Assembly (NCBI GenBank): GCA_015852425.1
Contig: JAAAIG010000778.1
Location: forward strand, 1-14,694
Length of the DNA stretch: 14,694 bases
DNA from: Gryganskiella cystojenkinii
Taxonomy: Eukaryota > Mortierellomycota > Mortierellomycetes > Mortierellales > Mortierellaceae
Direction of reading: 5' to 3'
The notes under the pieces are model-generated. The model was not told where the DNA came from, ran no database searches, and saw nothing but the letters and a program-made list of their open reading frames with translations. Positions 6,263 to 14,694 of the stretch are shown here, piece by piece (position 1 is the stretch's first letter; every line of letters begins with the position of its first letter). A program made the position numbers and the translations under genes.

Positions 6263-9199
6263 ATGTCTTTGTCATCCCTCCCGTCGGAATGCCATCTGCT
6301 CATCCTTCAAGTCCTCAAAGACCAAAAGGACAAACCGACTCTGGCTCGTCTCCTTCAGGTGAATCGACATTTTTTCAACATCGCCCTCCCATACCTCTAC
6401 AACTCCGCTCTTGGCCCCTTTTCTCGCAAACCTCTTATTCGCCAGGTGCATCTTCCGAACCCAAGTCTAGTCCGCTTTGTACAACTGTGTCTTCGAAGGT
6501 TTCCCCCCAAGGATGTCAGCCCTTTACTCTCAGCCGCTTATGATGTCTTTCCAGACCCAGCTTCTCTTGTTTTCGAAGAGATCAACGGTGACAGCAGAGT
6601 CATCGAAGAAGGCGTTGGAGCAGAGGATTTCAATCCCCATCACAACGAACACAGTGGCGCAATATCCTCCTCAGCCTCGTCACTTGATGCCCGGACCCCG
6701 ACCACCGTCGATTATCTCTCCTTCCTCTGCGTCTTTAATTTTGAGCGGGTCATCTTCCACCCTTGTTATGAAAAACGTCGAATTGAGGTTAACCGAGACT
6801 GGACCGAGTATCCTCCTCGACTCGCCAACTACATCTTCAAGACCGAGACTGACACTATTGCAGACCGACGAGGTGAGGGTCTTCACGACAATGATCTCAT
6901 GCTCCCCAACTTGACCGGAGACGGCAATGTCGACACCCTCGCACGAGTATTCCGATATGGAGCCTTGGCCACAACCCTCCGACGGGATTTGACCTGGACA
7001 TTCTGTCAACCGATTCTAGAGCAGATCCAAAGGCTCAGTATCCCTCTCTCGGATATCGATCGTTACATCGACTCTGTCCAACGGTTCCGATCCTTACGCT
7101 CGGTCTATTTTGTCCCTGACGAGTATCAGAATCGAGCACTCGAATATGACTCCCAGAGACGAGCCAGGCTTGAACAGACCCTGTTGGTCTTTGTAAAGAG
7201 ACACACAATCCTCTTTCCAGGTCTCCTCCGGTTTGCATCCTGCTCGTCCTGCGCGACTTGGTTCTGTCTATTTACCTGCACTCGCGACACCCAGCTCGAG
7301 TTGAAGCGTCTTTTACCTCCGATCCAAAAACTCAGGACGATCGACGAAGCGAATCAAGACCATGTCCAGACAAAGATCAAGGAGACCGATCTGAGCGCAG
7401 TCAGATCGATCACGTTACTGGGCCAATATCGATACCGTCAAGATAATCCCATCAGGGATATAATCCAGGCCGATCCATCTTTTCTAAGTCGTTGTCGATC
7501 CTTGAAATACGTCAAAGTCAAGGGGCTGGATTTGGGATTGTTTCAATGGGCTGTCGAAGAAAAGAAATCCTGGGATAGATATCACGCCTCTACTGCGGCG
7601 TCTTCGATTCCTGTCCCGCTTTCGGCCGATGCTGCCGTTCCATCGCCCTTGCCACTCGTCCCCCTGGAACGTCTTCATCTATTACGATCACATACCTCAG
7701 GTCCAAAATTGAACCAGTTCGCCTACGCCTTTAGCGAGTCTCTCACCACCGTCGATTTCACCATCGACTTTGAAAACGACACCGACGGCTATGATGCCAC
7801 TGAAGTTGATGAAGGTGAGGACGGAGTAGACGGAACAAATGGACCACCAGCGCCAGAGCTCGACCATCACCACTGGCGGCTCGGACAAGGCTGGAGACTA
7901 CCCAAGTTACAGATCCTCAGCATCCGTGCCGGTAGCGTCCGCCACATTGAAATCGATCGTCTTTTGCTATCGAACGGTGGACTTAGCTGCTGGGATAGCC
8001 TTGAGAAGCTTGCTCTGTTTGACGATACACCTCTGTACCAATGCAGTGTTATCCGAAGCTGTCGACCTGCTGCCAAAGCCATGCCACGACTCAAGGAGAT
8101 CAATCTGAAGGGCTGGCCTGCCTTGACGTTCCATCCGGACACGTTGCATCAGACACCGAATTTGGAGGAACTCAATATCGGGACACATCACGATATGTGG
8201 ACTCCACCCCGAGAAGAATCCTTAGAGTCATTCCAGCCGCTGAACCAGGATGAGTACGACAGAGACAGCGAACATATTTACACAGACCAGGAACATGAAC
8301 AAGGCCAAGAATCAGAGATGGCAACGACTTCGGTGTCGACTCCTGTGCAGCTTTTTGATGGAGGTCTACGATACCGTCGAGCTCCATGGACCTGGGACTG
8401 GTACCTTCCTCTGCTCAAGAACTTGCACTTGACGTCCGAATTTGCGATCCTTTTCGAGTTTCGGATGCTGGAGCGCTGTCCTTCCCTTCAGGTCCTTTGG
8501 CTTCAAACCATCCTTGACAAGAATGCGCTTCGAATGGATGAACCGCCTATGATCATTGCGCAACGAGTTCTGACCCTCAGGGACTTTCTCATCGATGGCA
8601 CATCATCTTCATCATTATCGGACTATCGAGAACCTCGTCTCGTCAAGTCCTCCGTCACGCATTTGCATTTGATCGGATATTGGAGCCTAGATGACAACCT
8701 GCGCAAGATTGTTTTCAAAGCCTCGTTCCCAAAGATGACACATATGATCGAACAAAGGACCATGGGCTATACTCTTGAAGGCTGGATCTCGGGCCTCGAG
8801 GACCATCCAACTTTACAAGAGGTGCATCTGACTATGCAGGGAAGGGACACTAAAAAAACCTTTAGAGCTGTGGATAACAATGCCGAATACGGACAAGCTC
8901 AGGGAGACCACGACGGTGGCCAAGGAAAGGATGAAGACGAGAAAATGAGCCCGTTACGGTCTGCCGAAAAACGTATCTTGGCGGCGCATGGTCTGACTCC
9001 TGGCATGCATGAGGAAGGTCCAAGGGTTCCAATGTCCCCGGCGGTCATTGATAAACAAAAGGCACCGAGATTCCGTCTTGTGTGCAAGCCTGGACCGATC
9101 TTTTATATCAATGGCCAAAGTTGGGGTAAGCTATCCGCAAATGGTAAGACATTGGTATGGGAAGGCGATGTCGAGGATGAAGATATCAAGGATATCTAG
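6263..9199 (+). CDS. F-box/LRR-type protein, 978 residues
   Basis: The frame opens with ATG in a good context (A at -3) after a CT-rich leader and ends in TAG. Residues 3-50 fit an F-box: SLPSECHLLILQVL, then LARLLQVNRHFFNIALPYLY. F-boxes bind Skp1 in SCF ubiquitin ligases. The rest is leucine-rich with irregular LRR-like strands, for example LPKLQILSIRAG (546-557), SLEKLALFDD (579-588), RLKEINLKGW (609-618), NLEELNIG (633-640), LLKNLHLTSEF (717-727), SLQVLWLQ (741-748) and TLQEVHLTM (850-858). Acidic or polar inserts interrupt it (about 105-150, 500-535, 655-695, 870-895), and the end is acidic (WEGDVEDEDIKDI). A role as substrate receptor for protein ubiquitination is inferred from the family; the target is unknown. 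It faces away from the GCR1_C-like gene and converges on the second F-box gene. No in-frame interruption or obvious intron was seen. Confidence 0.85.
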   Translation: MSLSSLPSECHLLILQVLKDQKDKPTLARLLQVNRHFFNIALPYLYNSALGPFSRKPLIRQVHLPNPSLVRFVQLCLRRFPPKDVSPLLSAAYDVFPDPASLVFEEINGDSRVIEEGVGAEDFNPHHNEHSGAISSSASSLDARTPTTVDYLSFLCVFNFERVIFHPCYEKRRIEVNRDWTEYPPRLANYIFKTETDTIADRRGEGLHDNDLMLPNLTGDGNVDTLARVFRYGALATTLRRDLTWTFCQPILEQIQRLSIPLSDIDRYIDSVQRFRSLRSVYFVPDEYQNRALEYDSQRRARLEQTLLVFVKRHTILFPGLLRFASCSSCATWFCLFTCTRDTQLELKRLLPPIQKLRTIDEANQDHVQTKIKETDLSAVRSITLLGQYRYRQDNPIRDIIQADPSFLSRCRSLKYVKVKGLDLGLFQWAVEEKKSWDRYHASTAASSIPVPLSADAAVPSPLPLVPLERLHLLRSHTSGPKLNQFAYAFSESLTTVDFTIDFENDTDGYDATEVDEGEDGVDGTNGPPAPELDHHHWRLGQGWRLPKLQILSIRAGSVRHIEIDRLLLSNGGLSCWDSLEKLALFDDTPLYQCSVIRSCRPAAKAMPRLKEINLKGWPALTFHPDTLHQTPNLEELNIGTHHDMWTPPREESLESFQPLNQDEYDRDSEHIYTDQEHEQGQESEMATTSVSTPVQLFDGGLRYRRAPWTWDWYLPLLKNLHLTSEFAILFEFRMLERCPSLQVLWLQTILDKNALRMDEPPMIIAQRVLTLRDFLIDGTSSSSLSDYREPRLVKSSVTHLHLIGYWSLDDNLRKIVFKASFPKMTHMIEQRTMGYTLEGWISGLEDHPTLQEVHLTMQGRDTKKTFRAVDNNAEYGQAQGDHDGGQGKDEDEKMSPLRSAEKRILAAHGLTPGMHEEGPRVPMSPAVIDKQKAPRFRLVCKPGPIFYINGQSWGKLSANGKTLVWEGDVEDEDIKDI

Positions 9200-9314
9200 A
9201 AAATTAGTTACCATTTTCTATTAAAAGGGCGGAGCAAATTAAGAGCATAAAGGACAACGGCGACGTCGTTCTGGGACGATGATGGAACGAGGCGAATATT
9301 ACATGGGCAAAAAG

Positions 9315-9345
9315 AATAAAAATAAAATAAATAAAATAAAAAAAG
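9315..9345 (+). terminator. Clustered AATAAA poly(A) signals after the 978-residue F-box gene
   Basis: The plus strand carries AATAAA at 9315-9320 and several overlapping AATAAA/AAATAA copies to about 9340, some 115-145 bases after the TAG stop. The position fits the 3' end of the plus-strand F-box transcript. Confidence 0.55.
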
Positions 9346-9459
9346 GGAAAGGGAAAAAATGGAGTAAAGTAGAGCTAAATGCGCCTAAGTGGCCAGGCAC
9401 TCTACTGTTGACGTTGCCAGAGCGACGAAATTTTCTCCCTCTTCTGGAGACATAGAACT

Positions 9460-9465
9460 TTTATT
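9460..9465 (-). terminator. Candidate minus-strand AATAAA signal
   Basis: AATAAA on the minus strand lies about 370 bases after the TAA stop of the second F-box gene. The distance is long, so either the 3' UTR is long or a weaker signal nearer the stop is used. Confidence 0.25.
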
Positions 9466-9831
9466 TTTTTTGTTGGTTTGTTTCTTTGTTTCCACCAATA
9501 TGCATCGATGCGGCAGATGAAAGGTACGCAGTAGTGATTTCGAGTAGCTCTATGATCAAAAGGCAGTCGTGATCGTTGGTGGTGGCATCTTCTGAGTCGA
9601 ATTCGGGATCCGATTGACGCCGAGTTGTTGATGTCAAGGGGGAAAGGAGCAAAAGTTAATGATGATCGTGCTTTGGACAAGCAGCTGACAGCAAGTATTG
9701 CATGTTCTAAGACGAATTCGAACAAAATAAACAAACAAACTGAAGCTAAAAAAAAAAAAAAAATAGGCGCCGTGTTTGTATGACATGTTTCTATGGGATA
9801 GAACCGAGTGCAAGAAAACTTGTGGAGCCAT

Positions 9832-11921
9832 TTACTGGTCGTCGTCCTCGTCATCCGACTCATAAAGGTCAGATTCGTCCTCCTCATCCTCCTCGTCTTC
9901 TTCAGAATCCTCAGAGTAGGTCTCACTGCCACCTTCCTCCTCCTCTCCCTCCGAGTCCAAATCGAGACCACGACCACTGTTCCAGAATGGGGACTTTACA
10001 ATCTTGAATTCAAGTGACGGTCGGAGTCTCTTGAGTTCCTGCCAACAATACAATGAGTTCAAGAGCCTGCGCAACCACTCGGAGTTCTCGGTCAAGAATG
10101 TGATACTCTCGAGCAGAGTCCAGTGCTGGTCCATAAACTTGATCTCAGCCAGACCCATCGCCAACCAGAAATCGTGTTGCAAACAGAGTCTTCGCAGGCT
10201 TCGAAGTCCTATCAAATGAGCGAGATAGCCGCCCCCTTGACCATCATTCATCATCAGATCCGTTGGTGCGGCCGCGGTCGAGCTTGGTGTGGGTGTCTCA
10301 TAATCGTATCCGAGCGTGAGATCCACGAGATGCTCCAACCGACCGAGACTTTTATAATATCTTTCGAGGTCCTCGGCAGAATGGCGAGAATAAGGACCCA
10401 TGCTGAGACAGAGACTCGTCAAGTGCATGCAATTCCATTTCGGGCTCGAGGTCACAACCCCCTCATTCGCTCGCTTATCGTGGAACCAAGGCGCGTGAAC
10501 AGTCTTGAGATTCCTGCATTTCTCCATGATCTCCATCAGGCCTGGGTCTCCGGCCACGTTGCCGAGACAGACGATTTCCTCTAGAGTCTCATGGAAATGA
10601 CTGGCGAGACGCTCTGCAAACTTGATCTCTTGCCATGCAACGTTGCAAGTCGTGATCGATTTCAAGCCAGGACCAAATTCACAGGCCTTTAGAACTGCCC
10701 CCAGAGAATCGCGTGTGCCGCAGCGACGGTCTCTATGTTGAAGTCGCTTAGCCTCGACATGTTGGATCCCTGGGCAAGATGTCTTGATCGCATCCTCCAG
10801 CTCGCTCACGGCCCAACCTCCATGATGACTGTTAATCCAGGGAACGGAGAGTCTCACCAAGTCTTCTCCGTCAATACAGGTCTCAAAGAATGGCACGAGG
10901 AAACCGAGAGGCCAGACCGTGTTGGGGAGTTGCAAAGTCTTGAGTCGATGGGGGATCCGAGTAGGGGATCGATCTTGCAACGTGACCAAACAGGCCTGAA
11001 ACAGCTGTGGGATCTTTTCTTTGATTTTCCTGCTGGTCCTGTCTCTCAAGTCATCTCTGTTGGAGAGCTTTGCGACCTCAAAGTCACACCTCAACTCGAC
11101 CAAATCGGGGAGTTCCAGAGATCGACACATAAAGAGCAGTGCCGTCTCCAATGACGCGTAGTGGCCTTGACAGTTGCAGGTACCACAACCCTCGATGGTG
11201 ATGGTCAGGGACTGGAGCTTAATGAGGTTGTTGGCGAGGAGGTGCAAGAACGACGACAGAGACTTTTCACACGATGGCAGGAGCATATGACCAGGGATCT
11301 TGAGAACAGTCAGTCTTGGCGTGAGTTGAATCAACTGGGTCAGGTGAGCCAAGCAGCTGTCGTTCTTCCAGCGGCGGGAGAGTGTGTTGGGTTCGTCTGT
11401 GGAATCGAATGACGCACTGGTCGGGTTTTTTGGTGGCAAAAACGTCAATCGTCGAAGACCATAATTTGTATACGGTTGCGGGCGGTGGGTTTTGTTGTTG
11501 ATGTGGTGGTGGTGGTGGTGGTGGCGGTTGTGGTGGTGGTGAATGCTTGAATTAAACAATCAGGCAGGGGCACGGTCTTGAGACGGTGAACAGTACCTGA
11601 GTCCCAAAGAGTCCTTTCGTTGCTCCGTTGAAGGAGTTCTGATTTTTTCATGGCGTTGATATAGTGGACGACGTAGTACGAGTCCATCTTGGAGAGGTCG
11701 AGAGACTGGATAAGGTGGACATTTATGCCGAGGACAGAGGCGTAGAGCAGGTGGACGGCTTCCTTTGGGGGGATATGTCTCCATAGAGGGAGGAACAGGT
11801 CCTGGTGCATCTGTTTACAGGACCGTGACAACCGACTGATGTCCTGGGAGGAAAAATATTGCAAGATGAGAGCTTGCAACTCGGGGATAGCGAAAACACT
11901 CTCAAACGTTGGAGGCGACAT
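9832..11921 (-). CDS. F-box/LRR protein whose frame changes at a CAC repeat
   Basis: Two overlapping minus frames make one gene. The first starts at the ATG at 11921 (ACC before ATG) and runs 158 codons to 11445. Residues 8-51 look like an F-box: VFAIPELQALILQYF, then ISRLSRSCKQMHQDLFLPLW. The second, to a TAA at 9832, has no ATG at its 5' end and opens after a TGA at 11560-11562. It gives about 570 leucine-rich residues with LRR-like strands (RLTVLKIPG, LKTLQLPN, TLEEIVCLG, HLTSLCLSM, HLVDLTLGY, SLRRLCLQ) and a strongly acidic tail of about 45 residues. The change of frame falls in or near a CAC/ACC tract. Either one base is missing (or two are extra) in that tract, or a 77-base intron at 11397-11473 joins the frames. 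The likely role, from family knowledge, is substrate recognition in an SCF ubiquitin ligase. The remnant at 392-1200 is its relative. If the shift is real in the organism, the gene may be inactive. Confidence 0.75.
11397..11473 (-). other. Candidate 77-base intron in the second F-box gene
   Basis: It starts GTATAC, contains a TTGAC-like branch point and ends CCACAG. Of the GT/AG pairs I tried in the overlap, few have the length (2 modulo 3) needed to join the F-box frame to the LRR frame, and this pair has the best 5' site among them. It would remove a segment reading YGLRRLTFLPP in the downstream frame. That segment looks coding, which argues against this intron. Confidence 0.25.
11503..11541. 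repeat. TGG/CCA trinucleotide microsatellite in coding DNA
   Basis: TGG units on the plus strand, with a CGGTTG interruption at about 11524-11530, encode poly-Thr in the F-box frame or poly-His in the LRR frame. It lies exactly where the two frames of the F-box gene overlap, so an indel here could cause the frame change. Confidence 0.85.
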
Positions 11922-12970
11922 GGTGATGTCGTGTTTATGTCTTTGTGTTGTAATGGTAACGGATGGATGATGGAGAGGGGAGAAAAGGAGATGAGAGGGA
12001 GAAAAGTGAACTGGGAGGTGATGCTGTCCGCTTTTTTGACACTTCTCAAAGTAAGGAGCACAAAACAGTCACAATATGGGTCGTCAAGCGTTAATTTCGT
12101 CAGGGTGCACAAAAAACGTTTCTTTCGGTGATAAACACGTTCATTCCGTTGAGCTCTGATTTCGTTTTTCAATCTTTGACAATGATTCCAGGTGATTCAT
12201 GTTTTGTAAACCCTGACTGGTGCAAAGGTAGTGTTGCTGCCGCTGCTGTTGTTGTGGTCGTTTATCCCTGCCCATGTCGTGATCCTGAGCAGTAATGGCA
12301 TCGGCCGCGGCAACGCGACCCAAAGACAGTGATTAAATCGGCTCCAAGGATCCTGCCTTGCCTGTTGCAACTGCGTTTTACAGCCGACATTGCCAATCCG
12401 TACTCTTATTCGAACTACCTTTGTCTTTAATCCTCGAGTGTTGTCAGAGCACTTAACCATTCATAGGGTTCATCCAACAAGGTCTGGACGGAAAGATGGG
12501 ATCCTCGCATGTAATCTGATCCGACGAAACTCGCGACCTGTTGACGACTTCCAATCAATCTGACTTACCATGGTTCCATGCCAGCGTAGGGAACCTGATA
12601 GCCAGGTCCGTATTCGACCTTTAAGTCATAACTGGGAAGTGTGTTGCGGTCAGAGATTATTGGATAGTAAGAATGATGAACAACAATAGATGTATAGAGA
12701 AAGGAAGAAAGAAAGCTGTATTTCAGTTGATTCCTTAAAGCACATCGTGTAATAACGGTACTCATTAATCTTCAATGGCTAAAAAATAAAATATGCTGGT
12801 CGTAAAATACAGGATCCGGCACAATTGCGACGTAACTTTTTGATCCTTCGATGTCGACTCGACTCTTTTCTTTCCATGCGTCGTCCCCACAGCTAGGGAG
12901 AGCCTTTGTATTATTATTTTTTAAAAAAAGTAGTGTGGCCCAAAGAGAACTCTTTGCGCATCTATGAGCC
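11922..12970. other. Promoter of the second F-box gene and non-coding DNA
   Basis: The first about 90 bases are CT-rich on the minus strand (11955-12010), which fits the leader of the F-box gene starting at 11921. Farther right I see no convincing gene. A 44-codon ATG-led minus frame (12141-12275) with a Gln-rich stretch is present but unsupported. No tRNA, rRNA or inverted-repeat element was recognised. Confidence 0.5.
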
Positions 12971-12973
12971 TGA

Positions 12974-13751
12974 CACCCCTTTTTCACACTCTCTTTCCCC
13001 TTTTACGCTTTCGTCCTTGAAAGCATCATTGGTGGAATCACTGATGAAGAGGAGAAACGGGAGAACGAGACTTGCTTGGAAGATATAAGTTCAACATCAC
13101 CAAAGCCTTTACTCGCAGGATCGGAGAAGACGGCTCAGGATACCGCGTGGCTCTAGAGCCTCCATATGAACTCGCCACAATGATGATGATGTCCATCTCC
13201 AAAGATGATGAGCAGGAAGTACCAAATATCCCTATGTTTTCCGCATGGACAACTCGCGCGGAATGGAACAGGCGGTTGATGTCTACGGCCTGGCACCCAA
13301 CCACCCACCTAGAACGAGTCAAGTCGGCTATGATCAAGTTCAGAGAGAATGAACACCTTACCTGGTGGGGATGCAAGCGAGGCTTGACATTTACTTCTAC
13401 CATCGGATTCTCGGAGATTGAAGCTATCGAGGCCATTCTCACAGGGAAACCTCCAGTACGTTCGTGCTGGTAGAGATCTTGCTCGCATCCGCAAGAACCG
13501 TTCGGACAGGTCAATTGGGGCTTCTCCTTCGCTGCAAAGCAGTCATGGCTCCCACCCGATACGACTACTACAGATCTGATCGATCTCCTTGGTAAGGACA
13601 AGGATCATTCATTACCGTCCCCATTGTGACCAGGAACGCAGTTAAGAGATTTACCAACAGCAAGGAGTTTTCTTCTAATTTCCACCAGATGAAGCGATGG
13701 ACGCCACCACTGGAAGGGCTATCCGAAAGATGTTTGTGTGGTCGGGCATGA
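12974..13751 (+). pseudogene. Unrecognised coding remnant or intron-bearing gene fragment
   Basis: Coding-like sequence runs on the plus strand in several joined frames. About 13016-13084 reads LESIIGGITDEEEKRENET. Then, one base out of step, comes a 133-codon open stretch with no ATG at its start (13072-13473), including YKFNITKAFTRRIGEDGSGY, SAWTTRAEWNRRL and HLTWWGCKRGLTFTSTIGF. The frame meets TAG at 13471. A GTACGT...GGACAG segment of 54 bases (13456-13509) could be a frame-preserving intron, after which the same frame continues with VNWGFSFAAKQSWLPPD. Near 13607 the coding signal moves to another frame (ITVPIVTRNAVKRFTNSKEF) and stops at TGA 13749-13751. Codon choice favours C-ending codons as in the neighbouring genes. 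I recognise no family. One base deleted near 13085 and an indel near 13607 would make it a pseudogene; it could also be a gene with more introns than I can place. Confidence 0.45.
13456..13509 (+). other. Candidate 54-base intron
   Basis: It begins GTACGT and ends CGGACAG, falls between codons (phase 0), and its removal takes out the in-frame TAG at 13471-13473 while keeping the frame. No strong branch-point sequence is visible, and the length is near the low end for fungi. Confidence 0.4.
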
Positions 13752-14185
13752 CAACCAAGAGGTGCCTCCAGTGTGTAAGAGCGTCTGTTAACCCCAAAGC
13801 AGGACCAGGAATAGTGATTGTGGCCATGTTCGTAGTAGTCCAACGCGAAAAAAGGACTCGGATGTCGCGAAATGAGCCCAGAAACCGTGGTCTTGTACTT
13901 GATCGATGAGGTTCTATGATCTTCAGCGAGGGATGAGCCAATGGCTCGCCCAGAGAGAAGAGTGGCGCCCTCCGGGAGGACAATATTTTTTGATGCCTTT
14001 GCTATATGGTAGTTGATGGCGTTACTACCGACGACTGTGTTTGCATTCCTGTCGTGTTTAATGATCGGCAGGTACTTGACTGCAACAGCTGGGGGTGGAA
14101 CTGCCAGGAGGGAAGAGATGATTTGTAAACGTTTCCTAGTGAGAAAAATCGTAATAGTAACCCAAATATGCCACAAGCACCACAT
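13568..14185 (-). CDS. Uncertain 205-codon ATG-led open frame
   Basis: An ATG at 14185 opens a frame of 205 codons that overlaps the tail of the plus-strand remnant in antisense. The start of the protein is hydrophobic and basic (MWCLWHIWVTITIFL), which could be a membrane segment or signal anchor. The middle (HYHIAK-like and ISRHPSPFFALDYYEHGHNH) resembles no family I know. Codon choice is only moderately gene-like, and a second minus frame (13675-13983) overlaps it, so it may be a chance frame. If the plus-strand remnant is real, this overlap makes the frame less likely. Confidence 0.22.
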   Translation of the reverse strand: MWCLWHIWVTITIFLTRKRLQIISSLLAVPPPAVAVKYLPIIKHDRNANTVVGSNAINYHIAKASKNIVLPEGATLLSGRAIGSSLAEDHRTSSIKYKTTVSGLISRHPSPFFALDYYEHGHNHYSWSCFGVNRRSYTLEAPLGCHARPHKHLSDSPSSGGVHRFIWWKLEENSLLLVNLLTAFLVTMGTVMNDPCPYQGDRSDL

Positions 14186-14694
14186 GAGCCGGCGGCATGG
14201 TTTGGTCCAAACCTAGTTAGCCGAGAAGGAGAAGATGTTGAGCAAAAGCCTTTTTTTTTTACAAGGTTCGATTCTGTGAAAAATTCATAGCTGTTTTTCA
14301 ATTGCTCTTTTGTGGCAGAAGTCAAAATAAGGTTAGGACTTTGCCCTATCGATGGGATCTCTTTATTTTTAGGGTCTCAAAATAACATGAAGTGGATGGT
14401 TTTTCTGGATGATGAACCTCACCACCAAAGTCAGGGAAGAACACACACAACAAGAAATTCATGCTCGAAGAATGTGAAATGGCCTGCGATCTCTCAAAGG
14501 GCAATCACATCTGCAGAATAACCCTAAATCGGATGTCGCCGCCTTTTCTGCAATGCCGGGGAAACGAAAAGGAATAAATCCGTGAGCACATGGCGCATCG
14601 GCGGAAGTTCAACCGTACGCCTCCAGATCAAAATCCAAAATGTTCACACCTATGAAAAGTGATCCTGGGAACGAGCTGACAGCGCCTCCAAAAA
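14186..14694. other. No gene recognised (right edge)
   Basis: The stretch contains a 10-base T run at 14251-14260 and short open frames in several phases. One plus frame ending near 14660 reads STWRIGGSSTVRLQIKIQ and looks weakly coding. An ATG at 14640 opens a frame that leaves the window after 18 codons. Neither can be supported as a gene from this sequence alone. Confidence 0.45.

Larger units (their letters stand above)
9200..9831. other. Convergent 3' intergenic region
   Basis: About 630 bases lie between the stops of the two converging F-box genes. The left part is A-rich with several AATAAA signals, and a 17-base A run lies at 9748-9764. A minus-strand frame without an ATG near its 5' end runs from 9655 to 9461 (acidic, with FDSEDATTNDHD); its status is uncertain. 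No RNA gene was recognised. Confidence 0.5.

Noticed and set aside
5769..6362. A 197-codon plus frame crossing the divergent region into the F-box gene
   Set aside because: It is low in complexity, runs through the CT-rich leader, and overlaps the true F-box start in another frame.
12141..12275. A 44-codon minus frame with a Gln-rich run
   Set aside because: Composition follows a CTG/CAG-like low-complexity stretch; no homology, stop context or transcript signal supports it.
14265..14274. GGTTCGATTC resembling a tRNA B box
   Set aside because: The flanking bases do not form a T-arm stem, and no acceptor stem, A box or anticodon arm can be built around it.
14640..14694. ATG opening a frame that leaves the right edge
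   Set aside because: Only 18 codons are visible and other frames look equally coding, so a partial gene cannot be claimed.

Overview
The window reads as nuclear DNA of a filamentous fungus, most likely an early-diverging Mucoromycota lineage such as Mortierellaceae. This is inferred, not shown. The grounds are long nearly intronless reading frames, CT-rich leaders before start codons, AATAAA signals after stops, leucine-rich F-box proteins in several copies, and a GCR1-type DNA-binding protein. There are no bacterial operon features, no tRNA or rRNA gene that I can support, and no CRISPR array.

Layout from left to right. Positions 8-79 are a CT microsatellite. Positions 392-1200 (minus strand) hold a decayed C-terminal half of an F-box/LRR gene, related to the intact-looking gene further right. 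Positions 1277-5311 (minus) encode a 1344-residue protein with seven GCR1_C-like units, acidic blocks and basic nuclear-localisation candidates. A 950-base divergent promoter region (5312-6262) separates it from a 978-residue F-box/LRR protein (6263-9199, plus). That gene converges on a second F-box/LRR gene (9832-11921, minus), whose frame is broken, or spliced, at a CAC/TGG microsatellite. Right of 11922 the DNA is mostly non-coding. The exception is an unrecognised, frameshifted plus-strand coding remnant (about 12974-13751) and an unexplained antisense open frame (13568-14185).

How the genes may work together: the two F-box proteins are probably substrate receptors of SCF-type ubiquitin ligases, with leucine-rich C-terminal parts that would choose the target. 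The seven-unit protein is probably a nuclear DNA-binding regulator. Nothing in the sequence proves a shared pathway. The one suggestive link is a cluster of four CTTCC motifs, the known core site of yeast Gcr1, in the leader of the divergent F-box gene. The F-box copies and the remnant look like local gene-family turnover.

The most unusual item is the seven-unit GCR1_C-like array, because the well-known yeast members carry one such domain each.
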